From Alistipes sp. (lineage in GTDB: Bacteria > Bacteroidota > Bacteroidia > Bacteroidales > Rikenellaceae), in assembly GCA_009774895.1 (NCBI GenBank), contig VSOO01000014.1, positions 1 to 17,341 of the forward strand: DNA of 17,341 nt, written 5' to 3'. Below are positions 1 through 6,446 of the stretch, in pieces. The notes under the pieces are model-generated. The model saw only the letters and a program-made list of their open reading frames with translations, ran no database searches and was not told the DNA's origin. The position numbers were made by a program, and so were the translations under genes. Positions within the stretch are counted from its first letter, which is position 1; the number at the start of each line of letters is the position of its first letter.

Positions 1-225
1 GGCCGCAGCCTGCTGCGGCCTGCCGTGCTCGATGCACGTGCTCCGCAAGCTGCGCCCGAGCGGCTCACGGAGCCGCCAAACGAACGCCCTGCCGTCTTAC
101 CGACCGATCTGTCAGTGCTCCCCCGCACTCCCGCCCGCCTCTTTCGGGAAAAATATGCTCCGGCCTACGGATATTGTCGGAATTTTTTCGTAGTTTTGCA
201 TCAATTGGAAAAATAATGAACTTAA
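1..225. other. Upstream non-coding region of lipA with two hairpins
   Basis: No convincing gene is seen here. A perfect inverted repeat (8-bp arms, 4-base loop) lies at 1-20, and a second one (6-bp arms, 3-base loop) at 61-75. Neither is followed by a T-run, so they may be the trailing structure of an upstream gene or chance in GC-rich DNA. All three plus-strand frames stay open for long stretches because of high GC, and none gives a recognisable protein. Base composition turns AT-rich from about 150, where the lipA promoter should lie. Confidence 0.5.
191..198 (+). promoter_or_regulatory. Putative -7 element of the lipA promoter
   Basis: TAGTTTTG matches the Bacteroidota -7 consensus TAnnTTTG and sits 27 bases before the lipA start codon. 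A good -33 TTG at the expected 19-base spacing is not present; the nearest TTG (174-176) is only 14 bases upstream. This is therefore a half-supported promoter. It could drive the whole lipA-lipB-recJ-carboxypeptidase operon. Confidence 0.45.
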
Positions 226-1104
226 ATGCCGAAGTTGCATGACAGGCCGCAAGTACTGAGAAAACCCGAATGGCTGAAGATCCGGCTGCACCGCACCGCC
301 GCATACGCCGAAGTACGACACATCGTCGAATCGCATGCGTTGCACACGATTTGCAGCAGCGGAATGTGCCCGAATAAGGCCGAATGCTGGAGCCGCCGAA
401 CGGCGACTTTCATGATTCTGGGCGATATCTGTACCCGAGGCTGCCGATTCTGCGCCACCCGCACGGGGCGCCCGCTGCCGCCCGATCCCGGCGAACCCGC
501 CGAGATCGCCGAAAGCGTGCGTCTGCTGGGACTTCGGTATGTTGTCGTAACCTCTGTGACCCGCGACGACCTGCCCGACGGCGGCGCCGCGCACTGGGCG
601 GAATGCGTCCGCGCCATCAGGAAACAGAATCCCGACGCAGCGATTGAGCTCCTTATTCCCGATCTCGACGCCCGGCCCGACCTGCTGGATACGGTCCTGG
701 CATCGAAACCCGACATTGTCGGGCACAACATCGAAACCGTCGAACGGCTGACCCCGCAGTTGCGGGCGCGCGCGAAGTACCGGACCAGTCTGGCCACCCT
801 GCGCCACATCGCCGAACGGGGTGCCGTAGCCAAAAGCGGCATCATGGTCGGCCTCGGCGAGAGCGATGACGAAGTATTGCAGACCCTGCACGACCTGCGC
901 GACGCGGGCGTGCGGATCGTAACGCTCGGCCAATACCTTCGGCCAACCCTGGAGCACTATCCCGTTGCGGCGTATATTACTCCCGAAAAATTCGAATGGT
1001 ACCGGCTGCAAGCCCTCGACATGGGCTTCGACTACTGCGCGAGCGCACCCATGGTGCGGTCGTCGTATCTGGCCGACGAAGCGTTGCGAAGCGTGAAGTT
1101 GTAG
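226..1104 (+). CDS. lipA: Lipoyl synthase LipA
   Basis: Radical-SAM enzyme that inserts two sulfurs into protein-bound octanoyl groups to make lipoyl cofactor for the 2-oxoacid dehydrogenases and the glycine cleavage system. The 292-residue protein has both iron-sulfur signatures of the family. The auxiliary, sacrificial cluster uses Cys43, Cys48 and Cys54 (CX4CX5C). The radical-SAM cluster uses Cys69, Cys73 and Cys76 (CTRGCRFC). The C-terminal RSSY motif at 278-281 supplies the serine ligand known for the auxiliary cluster. Length is normal for the family. ATG 226 is chosen because the protein aligns with family N termini from there; the ATG at 216 is in another frame and stops after eight codons. 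No Shine-Dalgarno is visible, as is usual in Bacteroidota. lipB follows after 10 bases, so octanoyl transfer and sulfur insertion are encoded together. Confidence 0.97.
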   Translation: MPKLHDRPQVLRKPEWLKIRLHRTAAYAEVRHIVESHALHTICSSGMCPNKAECWSRRTATFMILGDICTRGCRFCATRTGRPLPPDPGEPAEIAESVRLLGLRYVVVTSVTRDDLPDGGAAHWAECVRAIRKQNPDAAIELLIPDLDARPDLLDTVLASKPDIVGHNIETVERLTPQLRARAKYRTSLATLRHIAERGAVAKSGIMVGLGESDDEVLQTLHDLRDAGVRIVTLGQYLRPTLEHYPVAAYITPEKFEWYRLQALDMGFDYCASAPMVRSSYLADEALRSVKL

Positions 1105-1114
1105 CAGAACGGAG

Positions 1115-1879
1115 ATGGCGAACGTAGCATACCGCGACCTGGGCCGCATGGCATACGGGGAGTGCTGGCAGTTGCAGCAAACCCTGTTCGACGCGCTGCT
1201 GGCCCGCAAAAGCGGTAAGCAGGCGGCTGGCAGCTCCTGCGGCGTCTCCGCAGCGGCGCTTTGCGGTGCCGAAGCAGCGGTCGCAGCACACGAAGCGGCA
1301 GACGCCGCATCGGCCGGCTGGCTGCTGGCGGTGGAACATCCGCCCGTCTACACCCTCGGCAAGAGCGGACGCGAGGCCAACATGCTCGCCGACGAGGCGA
1401 TGCTGCGACAGCGGGGTGCGGAATTCCACCGCATCGACCGAGGCGGCGACGTCACCTTCCACGGTCCGGGGCAGTTGGTCGTATACCCGATTCTCGACCT
1501 GGAAAAGATCGGACTCGGGCTGCGCGACTACATCGACCGCCTGGAGGAGGCGGTCATCCGCACCGTAGCCTCCTACGGCATCGCCGCGGGCCGCATCGCC
1601 GGCGCCTCGGGCGTGTGGCTGGGCACGGAGGAGCGGTCGCCGCGCAAGATCTGCGCAATAGGAGTGCGTTCGTCGCGTTATGTTACCATGCACGGCTTCG
1701 CGCTCAACGTATCGACCGACCTGGGTTGGTTCGAGCTGATCAACCCGTGCGGCTTCACGGACCGCGGCGCTACCTCCCTGGAGCGGGAGACGGGGCGCCG
1801 GGTGGCGATGGAGGAGGTAAAGGACCTCGTGGTGCGGAACCTGAGCGAAATATTGAAAATTGAAATATATAAAAAATAG
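1115..1879 (+). CDS. lipB: Octanoyl-ACP:protein octanoyltransferase LipB, with Ala-rich insertion
   Basis: Transfers octanoyl from acyl carrier protein to a lysine of lipoyl domains, making the substrate of LipA. Family motifs are clear: HPPVYTLGKSG at 75-85, RGGDVTFHGPGQLVVYP at 109-125, GASGVWLG at 163-170, RKICAIGVR at 177-185 and INPCGF at 209-214. The expected catalytic Lys and Cys are Lys178 and Cys212. The protein has 254 residues, longer than the usual 210-230. The excess is a low-complexity Ala/Ser/Gly-rich stretch at about residues 33-68 (about 1211-1318), between the first helix and the first core strand, so the active site should be intact. The gene follows lipA by 10 bases and ends 5 bases before recJ, consistent with one transcript. 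A GGAG abuts the ATG but is too close to act as a Shine-Dalgarno. Confidence 0.95.
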   Translation: MANVAYRDLGRMAYGECWQLQQTLFDALLARKSGKQAAGSSCGVSAAALCGAEAAVAAHEAADAASAGWLLAVEHPPVYTLGKSGREANMLADEAMLRQRGAEFHRIDRGGDVTFHGPGQLVVYPILDLEKIGLGLRDYIDRLEEAVIRTVASYGIAAGRIAGASGVWLGTEERSPRKICAIGVRSSRYVTMHGFALNVSTDLGWFELINPCGFTDRGATSLERETGRRVAMEEVKDLVVRNLSEILKIEIYKK

Positions 1880-1884
1880 CGATT

Positions 1885-3657
1885 ATGCCCATAGAAAAGC
1901 GATGGGTGGTGAAACCGCAGGGGGATCCCGCGGCGGTGGCGGCGCTGGCTGCCTCGCTGAAGATGTCCCCCGTGCTGGCGAATCTACTCGTACAGAGAGG
2001 CATAGACACAGTAGAACGAGCAAAGAAGTTTTTTGATCCGAAGCTCTCCGACCTGCACGATCCGTTTCTGATGAAGGACATGGAACGCGCGGTGGAACGC
2101 GTGGCGCAGGCCGTGCGCGACGGCGAGAAGATCATGGTGTACGGCGATTACGACGTGGACGGCTGCACGGCCGTGGCGCTCGTGTACAAGTTCCTCCGCC
2201 ACATCGGACACCGCAACCTGTCGTTCTACATTCCCGACCGGTACACCGAAGGCTACGGCATCTCGGTCAAAGGCATTGATCACGCGGCGCAGAAAGGCGT
2301 CTCGCTCATCATCGCCCTCGACTGCGGTATCAAGGCCATGGAAAAGGTCGTCTATGCGAAACAGAAAGGCGTGGATTTCATCATCTGCGACCACCATCTC
2401 CCGGCCGACGAAATCCCGCAGGCCGTGGCCGTTCTGGACCCCAAGCGGGTCGATTGCACCTACCCGTTCGACGAGCTGTCGGGCTGCGGCGTAGGTTTCA
2501 AGCTGGTGCAGGCCTATGCGCAGCGCAACGGCATACCTTTCGAGGAGCTCACGCCGCTGCTGGACCTGCTGGTGGTGAGCATCGCCTCGGACATCGTGCC
2601 CCTCGTGGACGAAAACCGCATCCTGGCCCACTACGGCCTCATACGGCTCAACCGCCAGCCTTCGAAAGGACTGCTTTCGATCATCAAGATCTGCGGACTG
2701 GAGAACCACGGCATCACCATCGACGACATCGTTTTCAAGATCGGGCCCCGCATCAACGCCGCAGGGCGCATGCGCATGGACGAACACGACGAGAATGCCT
2801 CGCCCTCGGGCGGACATGCGGCCGTGAACCTGCTCGTGGAGGCAAGCGAAAGCATGGCCGCGGAGTTCGGCAACGTGATCGACGCCTACAACCAGGACCG
2901 CAAGAGCATCGACCGCAGCGTGACGCAGGAGGCGCACGACTACATCGAGCGCAACCCCGAACTCAAGAGCCGCAAAAGCACGGTGATCTACAATCCCCGC
3001 TGGATGAAGGGCATCGTGGGCATCGTGGCGTCGCGTCTGATCGAAACCTACTACCGCCCCACGGTGGTGCTGACCATGAGCAACGGCTTCGTCACGGGCT
3101 CGGCCCGCTCGGTGCCGGGCTTCGACCTCTACCAGGCCGTGGAGTCGTGCTCCGACCTGCTCGAAAACTTCGGCGGCCACATGTACGCCGCAGGCCTTAC
3201 CATGCGGCCCGAGAACGTGGAGGAGTTCACACGGCGCTTCAACGCCTTCGTGGAGGAGAACATCGACCCCCAGATGCTCGTGCCGCAGGTGGACATCGAC
3301 GGCGAGCTGCTCTTCTCGGACATCACGCCCGCGTTCCGCCGCGACCTGAACCGCTTCCAGCCCTTCGGCCCCGGCAACCCCTCGCCTGTGTTCACCACGG
3401 CGGGCGTGATCTGCCACGGCGACGCCAAGCTCGTGGGCATGGAGGCCGAGCACCTGCGCATGGACCTCATGCAGCGCCAGAAGCCCTGCACGACGATCCC
3501 CTGCATCGCGTTCCAGCAACCCACCCACTACGAATGGGTGCGCGCCGGCAAGCCGATCGACATCTGCTACCAGATCGTCGAGAACCACTACCGCGGCATG
3601 GTGACCACGCAGCTGAGGATCAAGGACATCAAGCCCGTACGCAACAACCGTTCGTAA
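1885..3657 (+). CDS. recJ: Single-stranded-DNA-specific exonuclease RecJ
   Basis: 5'-3' single-strand exonuclease of the DHH/DHHA1 phosphoesterase superfamily, acting in recombination and base-excision or mismatch repair. Metal-binding motifs in order: GDYDVDG at 87-93 (Asp88, Asp90, Asp92), Asp146 in ALDCG, the DHH triad at 169-171, and Asp236 in SIASD. Further conserved features are GPRINAAGRM at 287-296, the DHHA1 glycine motif GGHMYAAG at 430-437, and a C-terminal OB-like region with FQPFGPGNPSP at 491-501. Length 590 is normal. A short insertion of about 10 residues follows GRMRMD (about 299-311), where relatives usually go straight to the next helix. It starts 5 bases after lipB and ends one base before the carboxypeptidase start, so it sits mid-operon. 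Confidence 0.97.
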   Translation: MPIEKRWVVKPQGDPAAVAALAASLKMSPVLANLLVQRGIDTVERAKKFFDPKLSDLHDPFLMKDMERAVERVAQAVRDGEKIMVYGDYDVDGCTAVALVYKFLRHIGHRNLSFYIPDRYTEGYGISVKGIDHAAQKGVSLIIALDCGIKAMEKVVYAKQKGVDFIICDHHLPADEIPQAVAVLDPKRVDCTYPFDELSGCGVGFKLVQAYAQRNGIPFEELTPLLDLLVVSIASDIVPLVDENRILAHYGLIRLNRQPSKGLLSIIKICGLENHGITIDDIVFKIGPRINAAGRMRMDEHDENASPSGGHAAVNLLVEASESMAAEFGNVIDAYNQDRKSIDRSVTQEAHDYIERNPELKSRKSTVIYNPRWMKGIVGIVASRLIETYYRPTVVLTMSNGFVTGSARSVPGFDLYQAVESCSDLLENFGGHMYAAGLTMRPENVEEFTRRFNAFVEENIDPQMLVPQVDIDGELLFSDITPAFRRDLNRFQPFGPGNPSPVFTTAGVICHGDAKLVGMEAEHLRMDLMQRQKPCTTIPCIAFQQPTHYEWVRAGKPIDICYQIVENHYRGMVTTQLRIKDIKPVRNNRS

Positions 3658-3658
3658 G

Positions 3659-4657
3659 GTGAAGGCCGTAACAATCGCCGCCGGGCTGTGGCTCTGCGCC
3701 CAGCTCTTCGCGGGCCCTGCCGCGGGGCGCGAACGTCCCGCGGTGCGGCCGCCCTACCTGCATGCGGGCGACAGCGTGGGCGTGGTGACCATCTCGTCGC
3801 GCACCGACACGCTGCGCCGCCGCCACTACGAGAAATGCCTCGACGTGCTGCGCGGCTGGGGGCTGCACGTGCGGCGCAGCGAGCACCTTTACGGCGCCGC
3901 AGGCGGCTGGTTCAATGCCCCCGACAGCGTGCGGGGCGCTGACCTGCAACGCATGATCGACAACCCGAACCTGCGGGCCATCCTCTTTTTCCGGGGCGGC
4001 TACGGCGCCCTGCGGGCCCTCGACCACGCGGACCTGACACCGCTGCGCACCGACCCCAAGTGGCTCGCGGGCTTCAGCGACCTCACGGTCGTGCACTATG
4101 CGCTCCGGCGGTTGGGCGTGGAGTCGATCCACGGCACGATGCCCTCCTTCTTCCGCACCGACAGCCTCGAACGCGACACCTCGGCCCTCTCGCTGCGCGA
4201 CGCCCTCTTCGGACGGCTCGACGGCTACCGCACGGCATCCCATCCGCTCGACCGCAAAGGCACGGCCCGGGGCGTGCTCCTGGGCGGCAACCTCTCGGTT
4301 CTCTCCTCGCTCAACGGCACGCCGCTCGACGACGACGGCACGGAACCCGTCCTCCTGCTCCTGGAGGACGTGGGCGAGAGCATCCACCACATCGACCGCA
4401 TGCTCCAGACGCTGCGGCGCAGCGGCCGCCTCTCGGCCGTGAGAGGCATCGTCGCGGGAGATTTCGTGCGCATAAGGGGCGAAAAACAGTGGGGCGAAAC
4501 CGCGGCCGACCTGGTGCGCCGCCTCGCCGACGAGCTGGACGTGCCGGCGGTCTTCGGATTCCCGGCCGGCCACGACGCAGCCAATTACAGCCTCTACATG
4601 GGCCGCGAAGCGGTGCTGACCGTCACCGAGTCGGGCAGCGAGCTGCGGTTTCTCTGA
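3659..4657 (+). CDS. S66-family LD-carboxypeptidase, exported
   Basis: Predicted serine peptidase of the LdcA/MccF family, which cleaves the L,D bond before the terminal D-Ala of murein tetrapeptides in peptidoglycan recycling. Some family members instead hydrolyse microcin C-like peptides. The 332-residue protein carries the expected triad: Ser140 in the GFSDLT elbow, Glu236 in LLLEDVGE, and His305 in the C-terminal AGHDAANYSLYMG motif. RGGYGA at 112-117 is the oxyanion-side motif. Residues 1-23 look like a Sec signal peptide, so it probably acts in the periplasm, unlike cytoplasmic E. coli LdcA. The start is GTG, one base after the recJ stop, suggesting translational coupling. It is the last gene of the plus-strand operon and faces a convergent lipoprotein gene. 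Substrate specificity cannot be read from the sequence. Confidence 0.92.
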   Translation: MKAVTIAAGLWLCAQLFAGPAAGRERPAVRPPYLHAGDSVGVVTISSRTDTLRRRHYEKCLDVLRGWGLHVRRSEHLYGAAGGWFNAPDSVRGADLQRMIDNPNLRAILFFRGGYGALRALDHADLTPLRTDPKWLAGFSDLTVVHYALRRLGVESIHGTMPSFFRTDSLERDTSALSLRDALFGRLDGYRTASHPLDRKGTARGVLLGGNLSVLSSLNGTPLDDDGTEPVLLLLEDVGESIHHIDRMLQTLRRSGRLSAVRGIVAGDFVRIRGEKQWGETAADLVRRLADELDVPAVFGFPAGHDAANYSLYMGREAVLTVTESGSELRFL

Positions 4658-4721
4658 AGCTTGCCCCGCAGCGACTTCCCCTTTTCAAAAAACACCGGAC
4701 AACTGGCGAAAAGACACACGA

Positions 4722-4758
4722 AAGCCCCCGCACCCTCTTACGAGCGGTGCAGGGGCTT
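4722..4758. terminator. Hairpin terminator between convergent genes
   Basis: Arms of 13 bases (4722-4734 and 4746-4758) pair with a single mismatch and a short inner CTC/GAG extension. Read on the minus strand it lies 18 bases past the stop of the lipoprotein gene at 4777 and is followed by a T-rich tract (TTTCG, then TCTTTT), so it fits best as that gene's terminator. On the plus strand only TT follows, so any termination of the carboxypeptidase transcript would be weaker. Confidence 0.7.
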
Positions 4759-4776
4759 CCATATCGGGTTGCGAGA

Positions 4777-5493
4777 CTACCGAAACACAAGCGTCCCCTC
4801 GACCGCGATCTCACGGTCCTCTTCGGTCTGCAACGTCACGCACAGCGTGCAGTTTTTCGCCGTCGCATCGTCGGGCATCACGTCGATCGTAAAGGACAGG
4901 ACGTTCGTTTCATCCGCCACGAGCATCTTCAGATCGGTCGCCGTAAGATCGGGCAGGCGTTTCTCGATCCATGCCACCTCATCCGTGAGCATTTCGCCGT
5001 CGTCGCCCGCATACGTATAATATTTCGTATAACCGCTATCAACGAACGCCCCGAGCGAGCGCACACGCAATGTGACCGCCGCATCAAGCGGCGCACCGGC
5101 CGGATAGTCGGGACCGAAACCGCAATCGGGACTCACCACGCGGATCGACTTGAGATTGTGTGCATAACAAACGTGGAAGAAAGGCGCTTCCGGAACCTCA
5201 CGATCATATCCCGCATCCCCGTTATGCTCCGCTATGCGGCGAAACTCCGCCACTTCAGCCACATCGTCGCTCATAGAGAAATAACTCATGCGCTTTCCAT
5301 CGTCCGCAATACGCATACGCAGCTCCCGCTCCGGCCAATTGCCGATCAACTGCCAAGTTCCGTCCATATAGCCCGGAACGCAATATTCCGAAAAAAACGT
5401 ATCTATCCTTCCCGGAGGAGTTACCGCTTTCTCCTTGCCGTCGCACGCCATGCATGCAAGGCAGATCGTCATAAGAAAGAAGAACTTTTTCAT
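4777..5493 (-). CDS. Small lipoprotein of unknown function (paralogue A)
   Basis: Not a family I can name. The 238-residue protein begins with a short lysine-phenylalanine signal sequence and a lipoprotein-type Cys at 17 (alternatively Cys14). DGKEK follows the Cys, the kind of charged stretch linked to surface export of lipoproteins in Bacteroidota. The mature part has no membrane segment. It is a diverged paralogue of the product of 5729-6439. The shared blocks, in order, are NGDAGYDREV (92-100 region), PAGAPLDAAVTLRVRS (131-146), the FVDSGY block (150-155) and KRLPDLTATDL (178-188). Five cysteines in the mature part (38, 109, 124, 215, 218) could form disulfides. The gene has its own promoter and leader, a close copy of those in front of the C10 protease gene. 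A role tied to that protease, such as inhibitor or partner, is only a guess from context. Confidence 0.85.
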   Translation of the reverse strand: MKKFFFLMTICLACMACDGKEKAVTPPGRIDTFFSEYCVPGYMDGTWQLIGNWPERELRMRIADDGKRMSYFSMSDDVAEVAEFRRIAEHNGDAGYDREVPEAPFFHVCYAHNLKSIRVVSPDCGFGPDYPAGAPLDAAVTLRVRSLGAFVDSGYTKYYTYAGDDGEMLTDEVAWIEKRLPDLTATDLKMLVADETNVLSFTIDVMPDDATAKNCTLCVTLQTEEDREIAVEGTLVFR

Positions 5494-5648
5494 AAGGCTT
5501 GAATTTTATGGAATACGGGGGCCTCGGCGGGAACGGAAAAAAGAGGCGCGGCGTATTCCGGTCCACTACAAAGATAATGTTTTTTTCGGGATAAACAAGG
5601 TGTTTGGGGCGGATTCGACGGAATACGGCAAAAACAGGGCGTTTCGGA
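5485..5648 (-). repeat. Promoter-leader repeat, copy 1 (lipoprotein A)
   Basis: About 164 bp that match 7770-7932 with about nine substitutions and one single-base indel. Each copy runs from upstream of the promoter through the 5' UTR to the first three codons (Met-Lys-Lys) of its gene, and similarity stops abruptly there. The region includes a 5'-UTR hairpin. Its outer 8-bp arms are 5510-5517 and 5552-5559 (GGAATACG/CGTATTCC). An inner 5-bp stem is GCCTC at 5521-5525 with GAGGC at 5543-5547. All stem bases are identical in both copies, while the loop differs by one substitution and one A. Confidence 0.9.
5569..5598 (-). promoter_or_regulatory. Promoter of lipoprotein A
   Basis: On the minus strand this reads TTG (5596-5598), 19 bases, then TATCTTTG (5576-5569), an exact fit to the Bacteroidota -33/-7 consensus with TAnnTTTG. 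Transcription should start near 5562, giving a leader of about 70 nt. The same elements are kept in the second copy at 7853-7882, where three substitutions fall in the spacer and none in the two elements. Confidence 0.8.
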
Positions 5649-5681
5649 GGATCGGGCGAACGGAGAGGAGGGAAAGAAACA

Positions 5682-5703
5682 GGCGCAGTGCGGCTGCACG
5701 GCC
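5682..5703 (-). terminator. Possible weak terminator after lipoprotein B
   Basis: Downstream of the minus-strand stop at 5729 there is an imperfect hairpin (inner GTGC/GCAC at 5688-5691 and 5696-5699, outer GGC/GCC). A pyrimidine-rich TTTCTTTCCC-like tract follows on the minus strand (5670-5680). The stem is short, so the call is tentative. It would separate the protease-lipoprotein B transcript from the promoter of lipoprotein A just beyond. Confidence 0.3.
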
Positions 5704-5728
5704 GGCTTCGCAGGAGGCTGCTCCCGGC

Positions 5729-6439
5729 TCACCAGCCGTACCGGAAACAGTAATCCGCCGTGCACTTCCTGCCCGATGCGAAGACGAACGTCACCTCCAC
5801 CGCATACTCCCCCTGCTCGGGCATCCGCTCGAATTCGAGGTACTGACCATCGAAAAGATACAGGCCGCCGGCGCCGTCCGCACCGGCAATGAGCGTCAGG
5901 TCGGCGGGTGTCAGCTCCGAGAGCCGCTTCCTCACCACGGGCGCGACCATGCCGTCGCCGTCGGAGTATCCGCTGCGCACATAGGGCGCATGGGTCCTGA
6001 ACGCGAGGAACACCACGTCGTCGAGCGAGCTGCCCGCAGGATGCGCCTCGTCCCATGCGGCGCGCGGACACACCGCGTGCACCGCGCATAGGTCGTCGGC
6101 CAAAGCGCTTTGCAGAAAGATCTTCTTGACCCAGCGGTCGTATCCCGTGTCGCCGTTCCGCTCGGCAAGCTCGCGGAAACGGAGCGCCTCCTCGCCCTCG
6201 CCGCCGATCTCCGCCGAGCGGTATTCGCGGCCGAACTCATAGAAATAGAGGATGCGGTTGTCGTCATGAAACCCGTAGTAGCGGGGATCCCGCAACACGA
6301 CACGATCCACCTCGCAGTAAGTATTAACGAACGACGCAACCCGATAACTGCGATGGCCGAGCCCCTCCTCCTTCGCGCAAGCCGCAGCACACAGCGCGAC
6401 TCCGCAGAAAAACAGCCAGGAAAATATATGTTTTTTCAT
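5729..6439 (-). CDS. Small lipoprotein of unknown function (paralogue B)
   Basis: A 236-residue predicted lipoprotein with no family name that I can support. Its signal peptide ends ALCAAAC, with the lipid-modified Cys at 21, and CAKEEG follows, a possible surface-export signal. It is a paralogue of the 4777-5493 product: shared blocks are NGDTGYDRWV at 96-105, HPAGSSLDDVVFLAFR at 133-148, YVRSGY at 153-158 and KRLSELTPADLTLI at 171-184. The middle of the mature part is rich in acidic and aromatic residues, and no membrane segment follows the signal. The start codon lies 7 bases after the stop of the C10 protease gene and there is no separate leader copy here, so it is probably co-transcribed with the protease. 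Its GC content is high, unlike the AT-rich 3' part of the protease gene next to it. Confidence 0.85.
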   Translation of the reverse strand: MKKHIFSWLFFCGVALCAAACAKEEGLGHRSYRVASFVNTYCEVDRVVLRDPRYYGFHDDNRILYFYEFGREYRSAEIGGEGEEALRFRELAERNGDTGYDRWVKKIFLQSALADDLCAVHAVCPRAAWDEAHPAGSSLDDVVFLAFRTHAPYVRSGYSDGDGMVAPVVRKRLSELTPADLTLIAGADGAGGLYLFDGQYLEFERMPEQGEYAVEVTFVFASGRKCTADYCFRYGW

Positions 6440-6446
6440 ATCTCAG

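Noticed and set aside
25..216. 63-residue plus-strand frame before lipA
   Set aside because: Starts with GTG, has no recognisable features, covers the putative lipA -7 element, and all frames are open here because of GC bias.
216..242. ATG at 216 as the lipA start
   Set aside because: It is in another frame and stops after eight codons; lipA homology begins at ATG 226.
1984..3588. 534-residue minus-strand frame opposite recJ
   Set aside because: Shadow of recJ; repetitive His/Val/Asp composition and no motif.
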